Shown: positions 44,017 through 55,213, numbered from the stretch's first letter. The stretch is 64,000 bases of DNA from Neoceratodus forsteri (GCA_016271365.2 CM028136.1:471508001-471572000), one strand, 5' to 3'. Program-made: numbers and translations. The notes: generated from the sequence alone by a model not told the origin.

Positions 44017-44664
44017 GGCTATATTCAAATGAGATGAGTGATTGCACATCCTTTCTGAATACAAGAAAAGTTGTGAGCAGAGCAAATGGGGGACACTGAA
44101 GATGCACCAGAGCATTCCCCTGTGTGGTCTGAATACCTGGAATGGGGATGCATAGTGGTCTGTGGGATGCGCCAGGTGCACATTCCAGATATTCAGACTG
44201 TGACAAGCAAATCAGGCCATTTGCATGTCATTATGGCCCCATTTGCATGTTTAGGGTAGGGATGCGCCCAGCAGACTGTATCGGGCACCCTGCAAACGCC
44301 GCAGTAAACACAGCACAGCATCCCCCTGGTAGTCTAGTGGCCCCCCATCCCCAGTCATACCATACAATAAAACCAAACCCCAATCCTTGGTAGTCTAGTG
44401 GGCCCCTTCCCTTCCCTGAATCTGTAATAAAGGAAAACTTTTCCCCCAATGCTGGTAGTCTTATGGTACCCCCTCCCTCCTTTCCACAAACCCTGTCCGT
44501 ATTGTAAATCCATTCTGAAACACCCTCTCATAGCAAAAAACACACAACCCCAAATTGCCCTGGTAGTCTAGTGGACCCCCACCCACTGAAGCACCCACAC
44601 CCCACCCCGCTTCCCACCCAGAATGGCCAGTGTAGTCAGCAAGCAACAAAACCCACCCACACAC
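44017..44664. repeat. Non-autonomous repeat related to the 56.7-58.8 kb foldback
   Basis: It contains a hairpin gtctgaatacctggaatggg (44129-44148) with cacattccagatattcagac (44183-44202). It also has catttgcatgtcattatgg and ggccccatttgcatgt, which recur at 58427-58500. After that a short string cctggtagtctagtgg is repeated four times at irregular spacing (about 44327, 44387, 44451, 44557), as in the ccctggtggtcta of 57105. No gene is supported. Confidence 0.6.
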
Positions 44665-46286
44665 CTTCATCTGGCTTGTGTTTAGAGAGACATGCTTAAA
44701 ATCCATCTTTCTGTTCTCATAAAATGTTGATCATTTAGGATTCGGTGCTGAACTGGAGTGGTGTGCATGGATGTCTGTGGGAACTTGCCTTGTCTGTATC
44801 ACAGATGTCAGTTTTCTGTCATCAAAATTCTGCATTCTGTTCTGGCTATATAACACAGGGTTGTTTAATGGATGTAAAATAAATCTGCATTCCATTAATT
44901 CATAGAAGCAGTGTGTCTTTGATGTAGCCTCAGTAAATAGGTTCATGTGAGAACAGTTTTGTTTTTATGTCAGATTGACAAATGTGTGTCTGCCACATTC
45001 TGCTATTTCAGGAACATGTACTGTATGAATCCATAAAATCCAGTTCTTTGTGAGGTTGTGTGTGAAAATGCATCATATATGTGTATAACTAGAAATACTA
45101 TATGGCATCCAGATGCCCCTGTCTCCTGTCTCTCAGTTGAAACTGCTGTACCCTGCTTCTCTCTGTCCCCCACTCCCACAGTCAGGGCTAATGCACACTG
45201 TTGTCCCCTTTTTCTGTCTCTGCTAAGCCCTAGAGTCCCAGTGCCTCTGCCTTCATAATTTGGGCTGCTGTACTATGCTGCCCCAGGCCACCAAAGTTGA
45301 GGCTTTTTCTATGCCTTGTTACCCACTTCCATTGCCCCAAATGGGCAGGGCTGCTGCACCACATGCACCCCATCACACAGTCAGGGCTGCTGTACCCTGA
45401 TTCCTCACTATGAACTGCACCACAGTCAAGGCTTCTGCTCCACGCTGTCCTCTGTCCCCTGACACCACTGTGCCCTGCTACAGCATAGAGCCTCCTGCCT
45501 CCACAGTTAGAGTTGTTGCACCATGCTGCTCCCTGCCACTAGAGTCAGATTCCTTGGTACACTGCCCAAAACTACCCAATAGAAAAAAAGGAGCAGGAGA
45601 CGGGGCTTTTGGAACAGCAGAGAGCTGCTGCCTCAACTGTCGGGCAGGAGGCAGGGGCATCAGGATGCCATATAGTATTTCTAGTTATAAACATACATGA
45701 TGTATTTTCATACAGAAACCCTCAAAGAACTGAATTTTATGAGTTCATACAGTACATGTTCCTGAAATAGCAGAGTGTGGCAGACACAGGGTTGTCAATC
45801 TGGCATGAAAACAACATTGTTATCACAAGAACATATTTACTGAGGCTACATCAAAGACACACTTCTTCTATGAATTAATAGAATGTAGATGTATTTTATA
45901 TCCATTAAACAACCCTGTGTTATATAGCCAGAAAAGAATGCATAGATTTGATGACAGAGAACTGACATATGGGATACAGACAAGGCAATTTTCCACAGAC
46001 ATTCATTCATACCACTCCAGTTCAGCACTGACAAGGCAATTTCTCACAGACATTCATTCATATCACTTCAGTTCAGCACTGAACCCCAAATACATGCAAA
46101 CATATGAAGAAGCCAGCAGAAGAAGGCCATTTGGTCTATCTAGTCTGCTCATATTGCAGGGTACACAGCCTGAGCTACTGGCTCTGCCTTCCCTCTCTCC
46201 CCACACTCCCATCCTCCCAAAATGATCAACTGTTTATGAGAACAGAATGATTTTAAGTTAATCTCTCTAAACACAAAACAGATGAG
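44665..46286. repeat. 1.6-kb inverted repeat (foldback)
   Basis: The left arm 44665-45155 and right arm 45618-46286 are reverse complements with about 85 percent identity by eye. For example, 'ggctatataacacagggttg' on the left matches its complement at 45910-45930, and tagaaatactatatggcatcc matches ggatgccatatagtatttcta. The right arm is longer: it has a tandem duplication of ~52 bp (gacaaggcaatt ... cagttcagcact at 45981 and 46030) and ~110 bp of extra DNA at 46090-46205. The loop is a degenerate repeat, listed separately. It may be a foldback transposon. Confidence 0.85.
45156..45617. repeat. Degenerate tandem repeat in the foldback loop
   Basis: Irregular units of about 60-75 bp around cagtcagggct ... 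gctgcaccac/gctgtaccctg recur at about 45180, 45240, 45350, 45385, 45425 and 45500. They are too diverged to set a clean period. ORFs across it have no recognisable content. Confidence 0.55.
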
Positions 46287-46751
46287 TTAGTAACAAACTT
46301 TGAGTGAAACAATTAGCTCTGTGGACTGCTCTAACTAGGAACTGCAACATCCTATTTAGTCAATCAGGGGCTTAATTGCTGAAGCAGTAGGCTGGACAAG
46401 TATGATATCATTGCTCACTGACAGGGACAGAAACATATTCACTGTTTCTTCACTGTTTTCAGTTAATGCAGAGCACATTAACAGATGCTGATTTAAAGAA
46501 AACCACAAAACCAAACAGCATGATATTTTCAGGAAACACGAATCATGACACAGGGATGTGAATTCAAGGGAATTCAATCTTTTTATCAAATATGTGCATT
46601 TGATCTTTAAAAACCTGTTGCTACAATTCTAACTTCAGTCACTTAATATGGCTGACTGATATTCTATCCAATCATAAAATCTTACAATGATTCATCATTG
46701 TTCCCAACCTGATCAGGTTCCCCAGTGAACGCTCCTAAGGGTAGGACGTGC
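46287..46751. other. Unassigned stretch
   Basis: No ORF, repeat or motif I can name. It is A/T-leaning. Confidence 0.4.
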
Positions 46752-46834
46752 AGTGCCATGGATATAAACTAACACAGTCACCTTTACCAGGTGAGTAGAC
46801 ATCCATTGAGTTGTGTTTATATCCATGGCACTCC
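46752..46834. repeat. Hairpin at the 3' end of the DIRS-like fragment
   Basis: agtgccatggatataaac (46752-46769) pairs with 'gtttatatccatggcact' (46817-46834), a perfect 18-bp stem with a ~47-base loop. The right stem overlaps the last codons of the recombinase fragment. DIRS elements carry inverted terminal sequences, so this may be part of one. Confidence 0.8.
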
Positions 46835-47176
46835 AGTCCTTACATCATGGGTTGAGTAAGTAGCAGTGTATGCCCATTTAGGGATGGTCAGAGCGATCAG
46901 TATGGGAACGTATGGAACAAGCTGCTGACAGTATCTTAGCACCAAAGGAGACTCTTTGTCTGTATAATGTCTCAAGTCTGTAATGTCTTTCAAAGGTATG
47001 GATTGTAAACTATGTTGCTGCTCAGACACTGGCCCTTTCTGCCCAAGAAGTGGCCACTGCCCTTGTGGAGTGGGCTTTTTTCCCTCTGGGGAACTGAGGC
47101 TCTTTGATTTGTAGGCCTCCTGAATTGTCCTTTTTAACCAACTTGCAATCGATGATTTTGATGCGGCCATACCTTG
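46817..47176 (-). pseudogene. DIRS-type tyrosine recombinase, C-terminal part
   Basis: The frame 47170-46817 encodes MAASKSSIASWLKRTIQEAYKSKSLSSPEG ... ITDLRHYTDKESPLVLRYCQQ. This follows the C-terminal half of DIRS-type tyrosine recombinases: a helix (SIASWLKRTIQEAY), then the expected HSTR box (here damaged to PTPQ), then the nucleophile region with a Tyr in LRHYTD. The N-terminal half lies at 51479-52150 on the same strand, separated by a 4.3-kb LINE insertion. The loss of the HSTR box makes it inactive. Confidence 0.6.
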
Positions 47177-50100
47177 TTTATAGATAGATAGCTATTTTAT
47201 TTCTATAGCTCTCCTTCCTGGAGTCTCAAAGCACTGCACAATTTATAAAAACATCAAATAGAACAATTGACATAAAAGAACAACAGCAATTAACTTGCAG
47301 GAAAACACAATTTAAATAAACAATTAGATAAAATGAAATAACTCTAAAATCATATTACATATAACCTCTACCTATCATATCAGGACAGCCAGGAAATATA
47401 TAATTATATTCACTAATTATACAGCTCAAATGCTTGGCCAAATAAGAATGTTTTCAAGCCCTTTTTGAAGGTTTCCACTGAGGGTGCGTTGCACAGGGCT
47501 GGTGCGGCAACTGAAAGAGTCCAGTCACCTGACTGCTGCAGCCTAGCTCTGGGAACCACTAGTAGGCAACCCTCAGAGGAATGGAGAGAGTGGGTCGGGT
47601 AGTGAAGAACCAGGATGTCTTGCAGGTAATCCAGTTCCCAGCTATGTAAGGCTTTATAGGTCAGTAACCCAACCTTGAAGGCAATCCTCCACCTTATCGG
47701 CAACCAGTTCAGTCTGCAAGGAACAGGCGTTAAATGATCTGCTCTTGCTACACCAGTCAGTAGCCTAGCCACTGCATTCTGCACCAGTGGTAGATGGTGG
47801 ACATTGCTTCCAAATAGCCCTTGGTAGAGAGCATTGCAGTAGGCCAAACTAGACGTGATGAAGTCATGCAATAAAGTGGCAAGATACTTAACTGGTAACG
47901 GGCTCGGATCCAAGCAATGTTACTCAGATGGTAGAAACTACTTTGGATGATGGCCAACACCTGAGCATCAAGTGTTAGACCATCATCAAGGAACACACCC
48001 AGATCCCTAACACGATTTGAGATGATCAATGGGACACCCCCTAGCCTCAAGCCAGGATCATTCCCCAATCCTCCCCCATCCCTTCGCTGGCCAGGAGCCA
48101 CCACCAGTACTTCAGTTTTGTCTGGGTTGAGTCATAGCCAGTTATGAGTCATCCAATTCTGAATCTCAGCTAGGCAGATGTTAAACACAGAGGCTGCCAT
48201 CTGGTTTCCGGGTGTGCATCACAGGTATAGCTGGGTATCATCAGCATAGCTATGAAAACCCAGCCCATATCACCTGATAACATCTCCCAATGGCAGCATG
48301 TACACCATGAACAACAGGGGTGCCAGGATCAAACCCTGTGGATCTTCACAGTGCAGAGGCATCAGATTAGATGAAGATAACCCCATCATCACCCTTTGCA
48401 CTCTGTCCATGAGGTAGGATCTAAACCAGCTGATGACAGTGCCAGTTAATCCACTGCAGTTCCACAGATGGTCCAATAGCACCTCATAGTCCATGATGTC
48501 AAATGCCGCAGAGAGATCCAGGAGAACAAGAATGGTACGGTTTCTCCTATCTCTTGCTATTAGGAGATTGTTAAGCACGTTCACCAGTGTGGTCTCCATG
48601 CTGTGCCCAGGCCTAAAGCTAGACTGAAAGCACTCAAACATGGCAGAGGAGGTAAGATGAGCTTCAAGCTAAATGGCCACCATTTTTTCTAAAACCTTCC
48701 TTAAGAACAGGGGGTTAGAGACCGGTCTGTAGTTGGTGAGATAGTCTGTGTCCAATGAGGGTTTCTTCAAAAGGGGTCTCACCAATGCCTCTTTCAAGGC
48801 CACCAGGAAGACCCCACTCCTCAAGAACACTAGACAATCCCAGCAACCACAGATCCAGTCAGATCCACGCAACAGACCAGAAGCTGGGTTGGACCCGGGT
48901 CTAAATCACAATGGGTTGGTTGTAGCCTCAACACCAAGTCAGCCACCTCCTCCACTCCAACAGGATCAAGCTCATCCCAGACAGGAGGGATGCCCCAACA
49001 CATCCCTGGTCCAACCCTGCAAGCTCCATGAGTGGCAGTGGTGGAGATCTCAGTCCTGATAGAGGACACTTTGTTGGCAAAGAATAGAGCAAACTTATTG
49101 CACCGTGTGCTTAAACTAGCTCCCCCAGTATGGGTGCAACAGGCTGTCCACCATATGGAAGAACTGAGACAGTCTATTCCTTGCTGCAGCAATCTCCCTT
49201 AACAGAAATCTGCCTTCTTCTGAGAGATAGCCCTCTAATAGTCAACATAATGTGACTTCAAAGCCAATTTGTTCTCAGTCAGTCCAGATCTCCCCCAGCA
49301 TCATTCCAACCTCTGGCCCTTCATCTTTAACTCCCTGAGCACCCCATCAAACCAAGGGTACCTCTGATGAGTAGATAAGGGATGGACATGGATGGGTGCG
49401 ATAGAGTCAAAGGCCACAGTAACAGCCCTGTTATAGGCTGCCCCCAACTTCTCCGCTCACACTGCGCAAGCAGCTTTCACACCCAATAGGTCCAGTACCA
49501 CCTGGAGTCCTGTTGAGGACAATCCTCGTAAAGAGCTGCACCAGAACATCTCCACAGAGGATGGACCCATGGGGAGGGCCCAAATGTGAACCTCACAGTG
49601 CTATGATCTGACCACACAACCAGATTAATCCTGAGGTTGTGGACCCTAAGACACCAGGTCCAATGTGCATCCATGCAAGTGGGTTGCCATGATGACAAAC
49701 TATGACAGGCCCAGAGCTTCAATGTTCTGGAGGAGGTTGCACCCAAAAGGTGAGAGTCTGATATCTACTCAAGCATTGAAATCCCCCAGAACTAACCATC
49801 TGGAGGATTCCAACATCGGTCCAGCAACGAACTCCCCAACCTCCTTCAGAAACTCCCTCTTCCCACCACGTGTACCATAAAAAAAAAAAAGGATTCCGAA
49901 ACCTGTGCAAGGACCCCCTCACACAGCAACACTCTCAAAAGACCTGGTAGAATCCACCGGTAGCCCCGCAAAGCTCAGGCTGGCTTTAAAACAAATGGCC
50001 ACTCCCCCACCTCTGCGATCCTTCCTTGTGGTATGTACCACAGAGTACACAGAAGGAATTGCTGCCCCCAAAATGTGTGCAGCAGTATCATCCAGCCAGG

Positions 50101-51478
50101 TCTCTGTAACGCAAGCCAGGTTTATTGAGGAAATTAAGTACACCATTATAGCAGTCTTGTTCCTCATTGACCTGGCATTGCAAAGCACAGCCTGGGTAAG
50201 ATGGGTGGCCACTATCCAGAGTGAAGCCCTTGAGTATGTGGACCAGGCAGGGAGAACCCCTTTCCAGTACCCATTTCACCCCTGGGTGCTCCCTGGGCAC
50301 CTTACCACCTGAATTGCAAACTGCCCAATAGTCACTCTCCCACCCCTCCATGCAGACCACTTACCCCAGGCAATCCCCAGGGCCCTACACCTCGTATATG
50401 TTTCTGCAGGCAAAGGAGGGATCAAAAGGTCAGAGGCCATGCATATGAGCCAGAGATTAACTCTACCTTAAAGGCCTATACCACTGACACATCCTGACTG
50501 TCACTATAAATACAAATCCCAAAACTATAATCCCAACACCTCCCAATAAATAATCAACCCACCCACCCAACACTTCAATTATTGGTTTTAACTACTTAAA
50601 ATACCTTGCTACCTCACAATCACATTCACCAGTCACATTTGCCCAATCACACTCTATATAGACACAACACAAAATCAAGACTACCCCACCGTCCCATCCC
50701 TACTACAATCATTACAGTCCCTGGCCATCCAAGTAATTTACAAAGTCCCCAATATGCTGATTAATCCAAAGCTTCAGTCTGTATGATTTAAAAGTTATTT
50801 GTTATTTTGTGGGACTCTCATCACCTACAGTAAGGAACAATTTTCTGAAAAGTCACAGGGCTCTCACCCCTTCAGTCTCCTCAGAAAAACTGATGAATTT
50901 CCACAATATGTCCAGGTAAACCAGGCTCTCTCATAGCCCCCTAACAGCAGCAATTGAAAATACAGTCTCATCCCCTTGAATGCTCTCACCACTCCCAGGG
51001 AACAAAAAAAACAAGATGTGGTGAACAGTGCCTTACAATGCAGACAGACTCCAGGCTGTGGTCCTCAGCCAGTCCCAAACAAGAGGCAACCCATGCTCCC
51101 AGCTGAAAAGTATCACAAACTGCCACTTGCTCCACCAGCCACTACCGGACCACCAGTCCAATGCTTCAGTTAATCCAGGCTCCACAGTCCACAGAAGGGG
51201 GGGCTGCAAACTGTCCCCCAGTCACCAGCCAGCACACTACCAGCCACAGATCACCACAGGCAGGTAAAACAAATCTTCACAGCCCAAACTGGCACTAAGG
51301 TAGGCACCCAGCCAATAACTGTATGAAGTACAATTCTGTTCAACTCCCAACAGTACGCAAGTTCTCTTAGCTCCGGTCAACATCCAACTTCAGAGCTCAA
51401 ACTGTGACACACACCCAGTTGGCCAAGGTCACCAACAGTGTGCAGATCACAGCACCTCACTCCTCCAAAGCAAAGGGC
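47177..51478 (-). mobile_element. L2-group LINE inserted in the DIRS-type recombinase gene
   Basis: A 4.3-kb LINE on the minus strand. The 3' tail at 47177-47192 is tttatagatagatag, a short tandem tail. ORF2 runs from about 50212 to 47413. The DNA from about 50213 to 51478 is its 5' part, with no recognised ORF1 motif. A 5-bp ccttg flanks it (47172-47176 and 51479-51483). The recombinase coding on either side joins in frame across it. Motifs put it in the same L2 group as the 2523-3355 fragment, and it differs from the LINE at 36.9-40.5 kb. Confidence 0.85.
47413..50212 (-). pseudogene. L2-group LINE ORF2: endonuclease-reverse transcriptase
   Basis: The endonuclease N-terminus is at 50212 (VLCNARSMRNKTAIMVYLI ... 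ACVTETWLDD ... RRGGGVAICFK). The middle of the endonuclease (49900-49480) is broken. The RT runs [30 protein letters not shown] (48800-48700), QSSFRPGHSMETTLVNVLN, LLDLSAAFDIMDYEVLLDHL, PQGLILAPLLFMVYM (48641-48270), and YADDTQLYL with an intact YADD at 48237-48248. The C-terminal part (48104-47413) is GVFLDDGLTLDAQ, LVQNAVARLLTGV, LNWLPIRWRIAFKVGLLTYKAL and LKTFLFGQAFELYN. Multiple frameshifts are present. The enzyme would drive target-primed insertion. Confidence 0.88.
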
Positions 51479-52150
51479 CCTTGGGCAATGACAAACAGTT
51501 TTTGGTTTCTGTATTGTCTGCATTCTTGAAATATATGTGGCCAATGTGCCTTTCACATCCAATCTATGTGGCAGTCTAGTCTCCCTGTCTGGTGTCTCCC
51601 CATAAAGTGCTGGTAATTCAATTGTTCAGTCCTATGTGAAAGTTGGGGGTGACCTGTGGCCTCAAGGCCAGCTACGTTCTTAGGAATACCCCTTCTGCAG
51701 TGAACAAAGTATAAGGCTTCTTGCAGGATAAAGCCCCTAGCTCCTGATTGTCTGAGAGGAACATATTGCCACCAAAAAACTAGTTTTGATACCCGTCTAG
51801 TACAGCTGTGCTTCCTGGATTGGCTTGAAAGGGAGGACAGTGAGGGAGTCGAGTATCAATACGAGATCCCAAGGTGCGATTGGTGATCTTTTGCGGGGGA
51901 AGATGGTTTCCCCCACCTTGAGAAACCTGAGTACATCTGGATGTGAACCCGGTAGGGATTGCCCGACCTCGCCCATGGCTGCACCTATGGTCGACAGTTG
52001 CACTGAGAGAAAGACTGGTGATAAACCCTTATCCAGGCCTAGCTGAAAGTACAGTAGAATGAGGGCCATAACTGCCTTTTCTGGATCCACCCCTCTGTAG
52101 AGATGCAGCAAAATTAAATTCCACCTGCAAAGTGAACGTGAAGTGGCCAC
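51479..52150 (-). pseudogene. DIRS-type tyrosine recombinase, N-terminal and central part
   Basis: The frame 52150-51797 encodes LSPVFLSVQLSTIGAAMGEVGQSLPGSHPDVLRFLKVGE and APWDLVLILDSLTVLPFKPIQEA. This is the SAM-like core-binding half typical of DIRS recombinases. It continues with stops through NQELGALSCKKPYTLFTAEGVFLR (the usual R of the RRVSELGAL box is lost) and TPNFHIGLNN, to CLSLPKG at the LINE junction. No RT or gag part of the DIRS element is seen upstream; other repeats begin at about 52125. Confidence 0.65.
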
Positions 52151-52158
52151 TTCACGTT
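52135..52158. repeat. 24-bp perfect palindrome
   Basis: The string from aacgtgaagtgg to ccacttcacgtt is self-complementary over all 24 bases, centred at 52146/52147. A related half (gcgaagtgggcattg) follows at 52173. It lies at the edge where DIRS homology ends, so it may mark the terminus of another element. Confidence 0.9.
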
Positions 52159-52592
52159 ATCATAATGCTACGCGAAGTGGGCATTGAAAAGGGCTCACTT
52201 TGCTTTGTTATTATGACTTCGCATTGTTATTCTGCCTTTACACAAAGTAAGGTGGAATGACAACAATATAGGCACTTTAGGCAGCCCCCCACACATCACG
52301 TGACTTATAGTACTGTAAAGCTTTAGCCAGGCAGGAAGGAAGGAAGTGAGTCATACAAGCAGATAATTTCACTTTCTCCTTTGCAGAGGTAGAAGGAGGA
52401 AGCATTTTGTGTAGGAGAGGAGAGTTTGTTATTAGTTTCTTTCCTGAGCAAATTCCAAAAACCCAAAAGCTTTTTTAAAAGCTAGTTCTTTAGGTTTTTT
52501 TGTACTGTTTTGTCAGTTCTTTTTGGTGACCGATTTCTTTGTCTTATAAGTTTTGCTTTGTGTGTGTGTGTGTGTGACTGTGTGGAGCGTGT
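52159..52592. other. Unassigned stretch with (TG)n
   Basis: No gene. It holds partial inverted strings around gttattatgacttcgcattg and a (TG)n run at 52559-52575 just before the proline-rich ORF. Confidence 0.4.
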
Positions 52593-53400
52593 ATGAAGTT
52601 ACTCTTGTGTCGGAGAGGAAGGAACTGTTTTCGTGTGATGGACCAGGGACAGTATGTGGCCCATGGCTGGAGGGGAGTGTGCAAACATGCAGATCGTAGC
52701 CGGGTGATGTTGGACTGCTCCAGACACTTTGATCCTGCCTTCCCCCCTCTGGAAGCAGCAGCACCACCAGTGCCACAGCCACATCCACCAAGTCCACCAA
52801 CACCACCACCACCAGCAGTAGCAGCTGCACCACCGCCACAGCAGCAGGTGGAGCTCCAGGTGCGTGACCATGCTGCTGGCACTACATCTGTCCCTACTAT
52901 ACCTGGTCCCCTCCATGGCAGCCCAGTCTGGCAATTTTTCAACTGTGTTGGGGGGACAGCAGCCTTGTGGCATGTCTGCTTTGTGGTGTGCAGGTGCGCC
53001 ATGGCCCCGGGAGACACATCTGGGGACTAAGGACCAATGCACACATATGCTGAACCACCACAAGGTGGAGTGGCAGGCTGCCACTGAACGGGCCAGGCCT
53101 CCACGTGCTGGCCTTTCTGTGGCAGTGGAAGAGGGTGCTGCTTTTGTGTGTCACCACAGCAGGAGGAGGGCCACAGCAGCAGCTGCTCCACCACTACCCC
53201 TACCACTGCCACCAGCACCACCCTCACCACCACCACTACCTGGTTTTCCCCCCTGTACCAGTGGACCCCACAATGCATGCAATGCAGGCAGACATAGCAC
53301 TTTTGTGGGCTGCAGTGGAGGAAAATAATGAGACGATGGGTGCTGTCCAGCAGCAGGTACAGCAGATCAAGTAACACCAGTTGCAGATTGTGTTGATGCT
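52593..53400 (+). CDS. Unrecognised proline-rich ORFs (possible transposon or host exon)
   Basis: Two overlapping plus-strand frames exist. 52593-53030 (145 codons) has an N-terminal MDQGQYVAHGWRGVCKHADRSRV segment, then a long Pro/Ala run. 53105-53374 has a His/Pro-rich run and ends in a helical ADIALLWAAVEENNETMGAVQQQVQQIK. The two Pro runs come from two CCA/CAC-rich tracts (52740-52850 and 53160-53260), which also open long frames on the minus strand. I do not recognise a family. The C-terminal helix resembles those of transposon accessory proteins, but that is weak. It may not be a gene. Confidence 0.25.
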
Positions 53401-53532
53401 CCATCTGCTGCTGGAACATCAGGGGATCCCCCCTTAGCTTTTTTTATAACACACCTCCCTCTCCCCCACTGCTGTAGTGTTTTGTCTTTTGTTTATGTTT
53501 AATAACAGGCAGAGGGAAGGCCACAGTATTAG

Positions 53533-53964
53533 TTTAAAGGGAAACAGTCAGCAACAGGAGGTTCTGCCCCTGCAAGGATTACCCTCCGATTAAGCCTTTT
53601 AAGTATGTTGCAGTGTTTTTCTCACTGTGCAACCTACTTTATTTTAATAAAGAAAAATCAGTGACCCGAAGTATGGTGGACACTATGGAGGCTCCATTAT
53701 GTGTAAAGGTGATACGGCACCACACCATGCACTTCAATACAAAAGTATTGAAGTACATGGTGCATCTCTGCCGCACCTTTCCTTTACACATAATGGAGCC
53801 CCCATAGAATTTGGTCCACCATACTTCCAGATAGCTAACTTTTCTTTATTAAAATAAAGTATGTTGTGGCACAAGAACAATGTTGCTACATACTTAAAAG
53901 GCTTAGCTGGAGGATAAGCCTTGCAGGGGGCAGGAGCTCCTGTTGCCGACTGCTTCCCTTTAAA
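53533..53964. repeat. 432-bp foldback hairpin 1
   Basis: Arms 53533-53740 and 53745-53964 are inverted copies at about 85 percent. The centre is cttcaatac-aaaa-gtattgaag. Outer parts pair tttaaagggaaacagtc with gactgcttccctttaaa. The middle carries 'tttattttaataaagaaaa' on the left and ttttctttattaaaataaa on the right. It resembles a hairpin-type MITE. Confidence 0.9.
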
Positions 53965-54023
53965 TATATACATACATACACATACAGTGATACATGCTCC
54001 TTATTGCCCTGTTATTATAATCC

Positions 54024-54681
54024 AGTGCCTCAGTAATGTTTACTTTCTGTAGTGGAGTGGTTGTGGAAAAGCTGGTGTGAGCAATTCAAGTATGATGTCC
54101 TAAATTGCATGTGTGCAGTCAGTGTTGTTTCCAGTGTGTGTGTGTGACATCAGACATTGTGCAGCTTCTTGCAAACATATATTGTTGACTTTTTGCAGTG
54201 TTTATGGTATAAAGAATAGCGATAAGAATAACGTATATTTTATTGTCACCATCATCACCAGTGGACTAAGTGATACAATATTTTTTCAGAGGTGCACCTT
54301 AGTCACATACTACACACATGACTTTTAGGAGAGCATGTGTTTTTTTGTGCTATGCTCTCCGCAAAGTCATGTGTGCACTGTGAGTGACTGAGGTGCACAG
54401 TGACCTGATACCTCTGAAAAAATATATCACTTACTCTGCTGGTGCTGAAGGTACAAATAAAATATATGTCATATATTCTTTCTTATCTTTATTCTTGAGA
54501 TACTGCAACAAGTCACATCATTTATATGTTTGCACAAAGCTGGATAATGTCTGCACACAGGAAAGAACACTGACAGCACACATGCAGTTTAGCACAACAT
54601 ACTTGCACTGCTCAGTCATGCTTTTTGTGAAACACTTCAAATCACAAGTCCCAACACAAAGTAAACATTACTGAGGCTCCA
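54024..54681. repeat. 658-bp foldback hairpin 2
   Basis: Arms 54024-54339 and 54349-54681 pair over their whole length. At the outer edge 'gcctcagtaatgtttacttt' matches 'aaagtaaacattactgaggc' exactly. At the inner edge acatgacttttaggagagcat matches atgctctccgcaaagtcatgt. The arms differ by small indels (for example 17 extra bases near 54400). The 4-9 base loop makes it an almost pure palindrome. No ORF is supported. Confidence 0.92.
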
Positions 54682-54706
54682 GAAATATTTCTTTTTGAAA
54701 CAGACA

Positions 54707-55213
54707 TTAAAGCAGCAGTGTAACAATCTGATGAAAATGTTGACCTATACTTTTTATGCAATTTTCATTTGCCATACTTACTCTGGCTTATGTGATACCA
54801 TTCTTCCATGTTAGTTGCTTTAGTACTTTTTCATGTATGAAATAATAAAAGGTGCACTCCTCTTAATACGGTGTGGACCAGGTGTTTATCAGTATTTTCT
54901 ACTGTTTTTCTCCATCAGTTGTTATATATTACTTCTGTTGTAAAATTAACAATTATGCAGCAGGCAGTGTTTTATGTCCTCACAGAACAATATTTATTCA
55001 AACGCAGCTGCAAATAGTGATGAAAACCTGGTCAGAGCCATATTAAAAGGCATGCTCCTTTTTTTTCAGACATAAGAAAAAGTAGTAAAGCAGACACAAA
55101 TTGTGAAAAGACAGGTATCATACAAGTCAGGAGGTAACTACTGGCTGGCAATGTAAAATAACATAAAAAAGTATAGGTCAAAATGTTCAACACATTGTTG
55201 CACTGCTGCTTTA
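54707..55213. repeat. 507-bp foldback hairpin 3
   Basis: Arms 54707-54898 and 55013-55213 with a ~114-bp loop. The outer edge pairs ttaaagcagcagtgtaaca with tgttgcactgctgctttaa. Further in, gacctatactttttatg matches cataaaaaagtataggtc, and ggtgcactcctcttaat has a diverged partner in the right arm. Identity is lower than in hairpin 2 (about 75-80 percent by eye). Confidence 0.85.

Noticed and set aside
52544..53084. Minus-strand Gly/Val/Cys-rich frames across the CCA tracts
   Set aside because: They are complements of simple CCA/CAC repeats and have no domain pattern.
53533..53964. A microRNA precursor
   Set aside because: The stem is far longer than a normal precursor, and arm divergence is spread evenly. 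A hairpin MITE is simpler. Small-RNA data would be needed.
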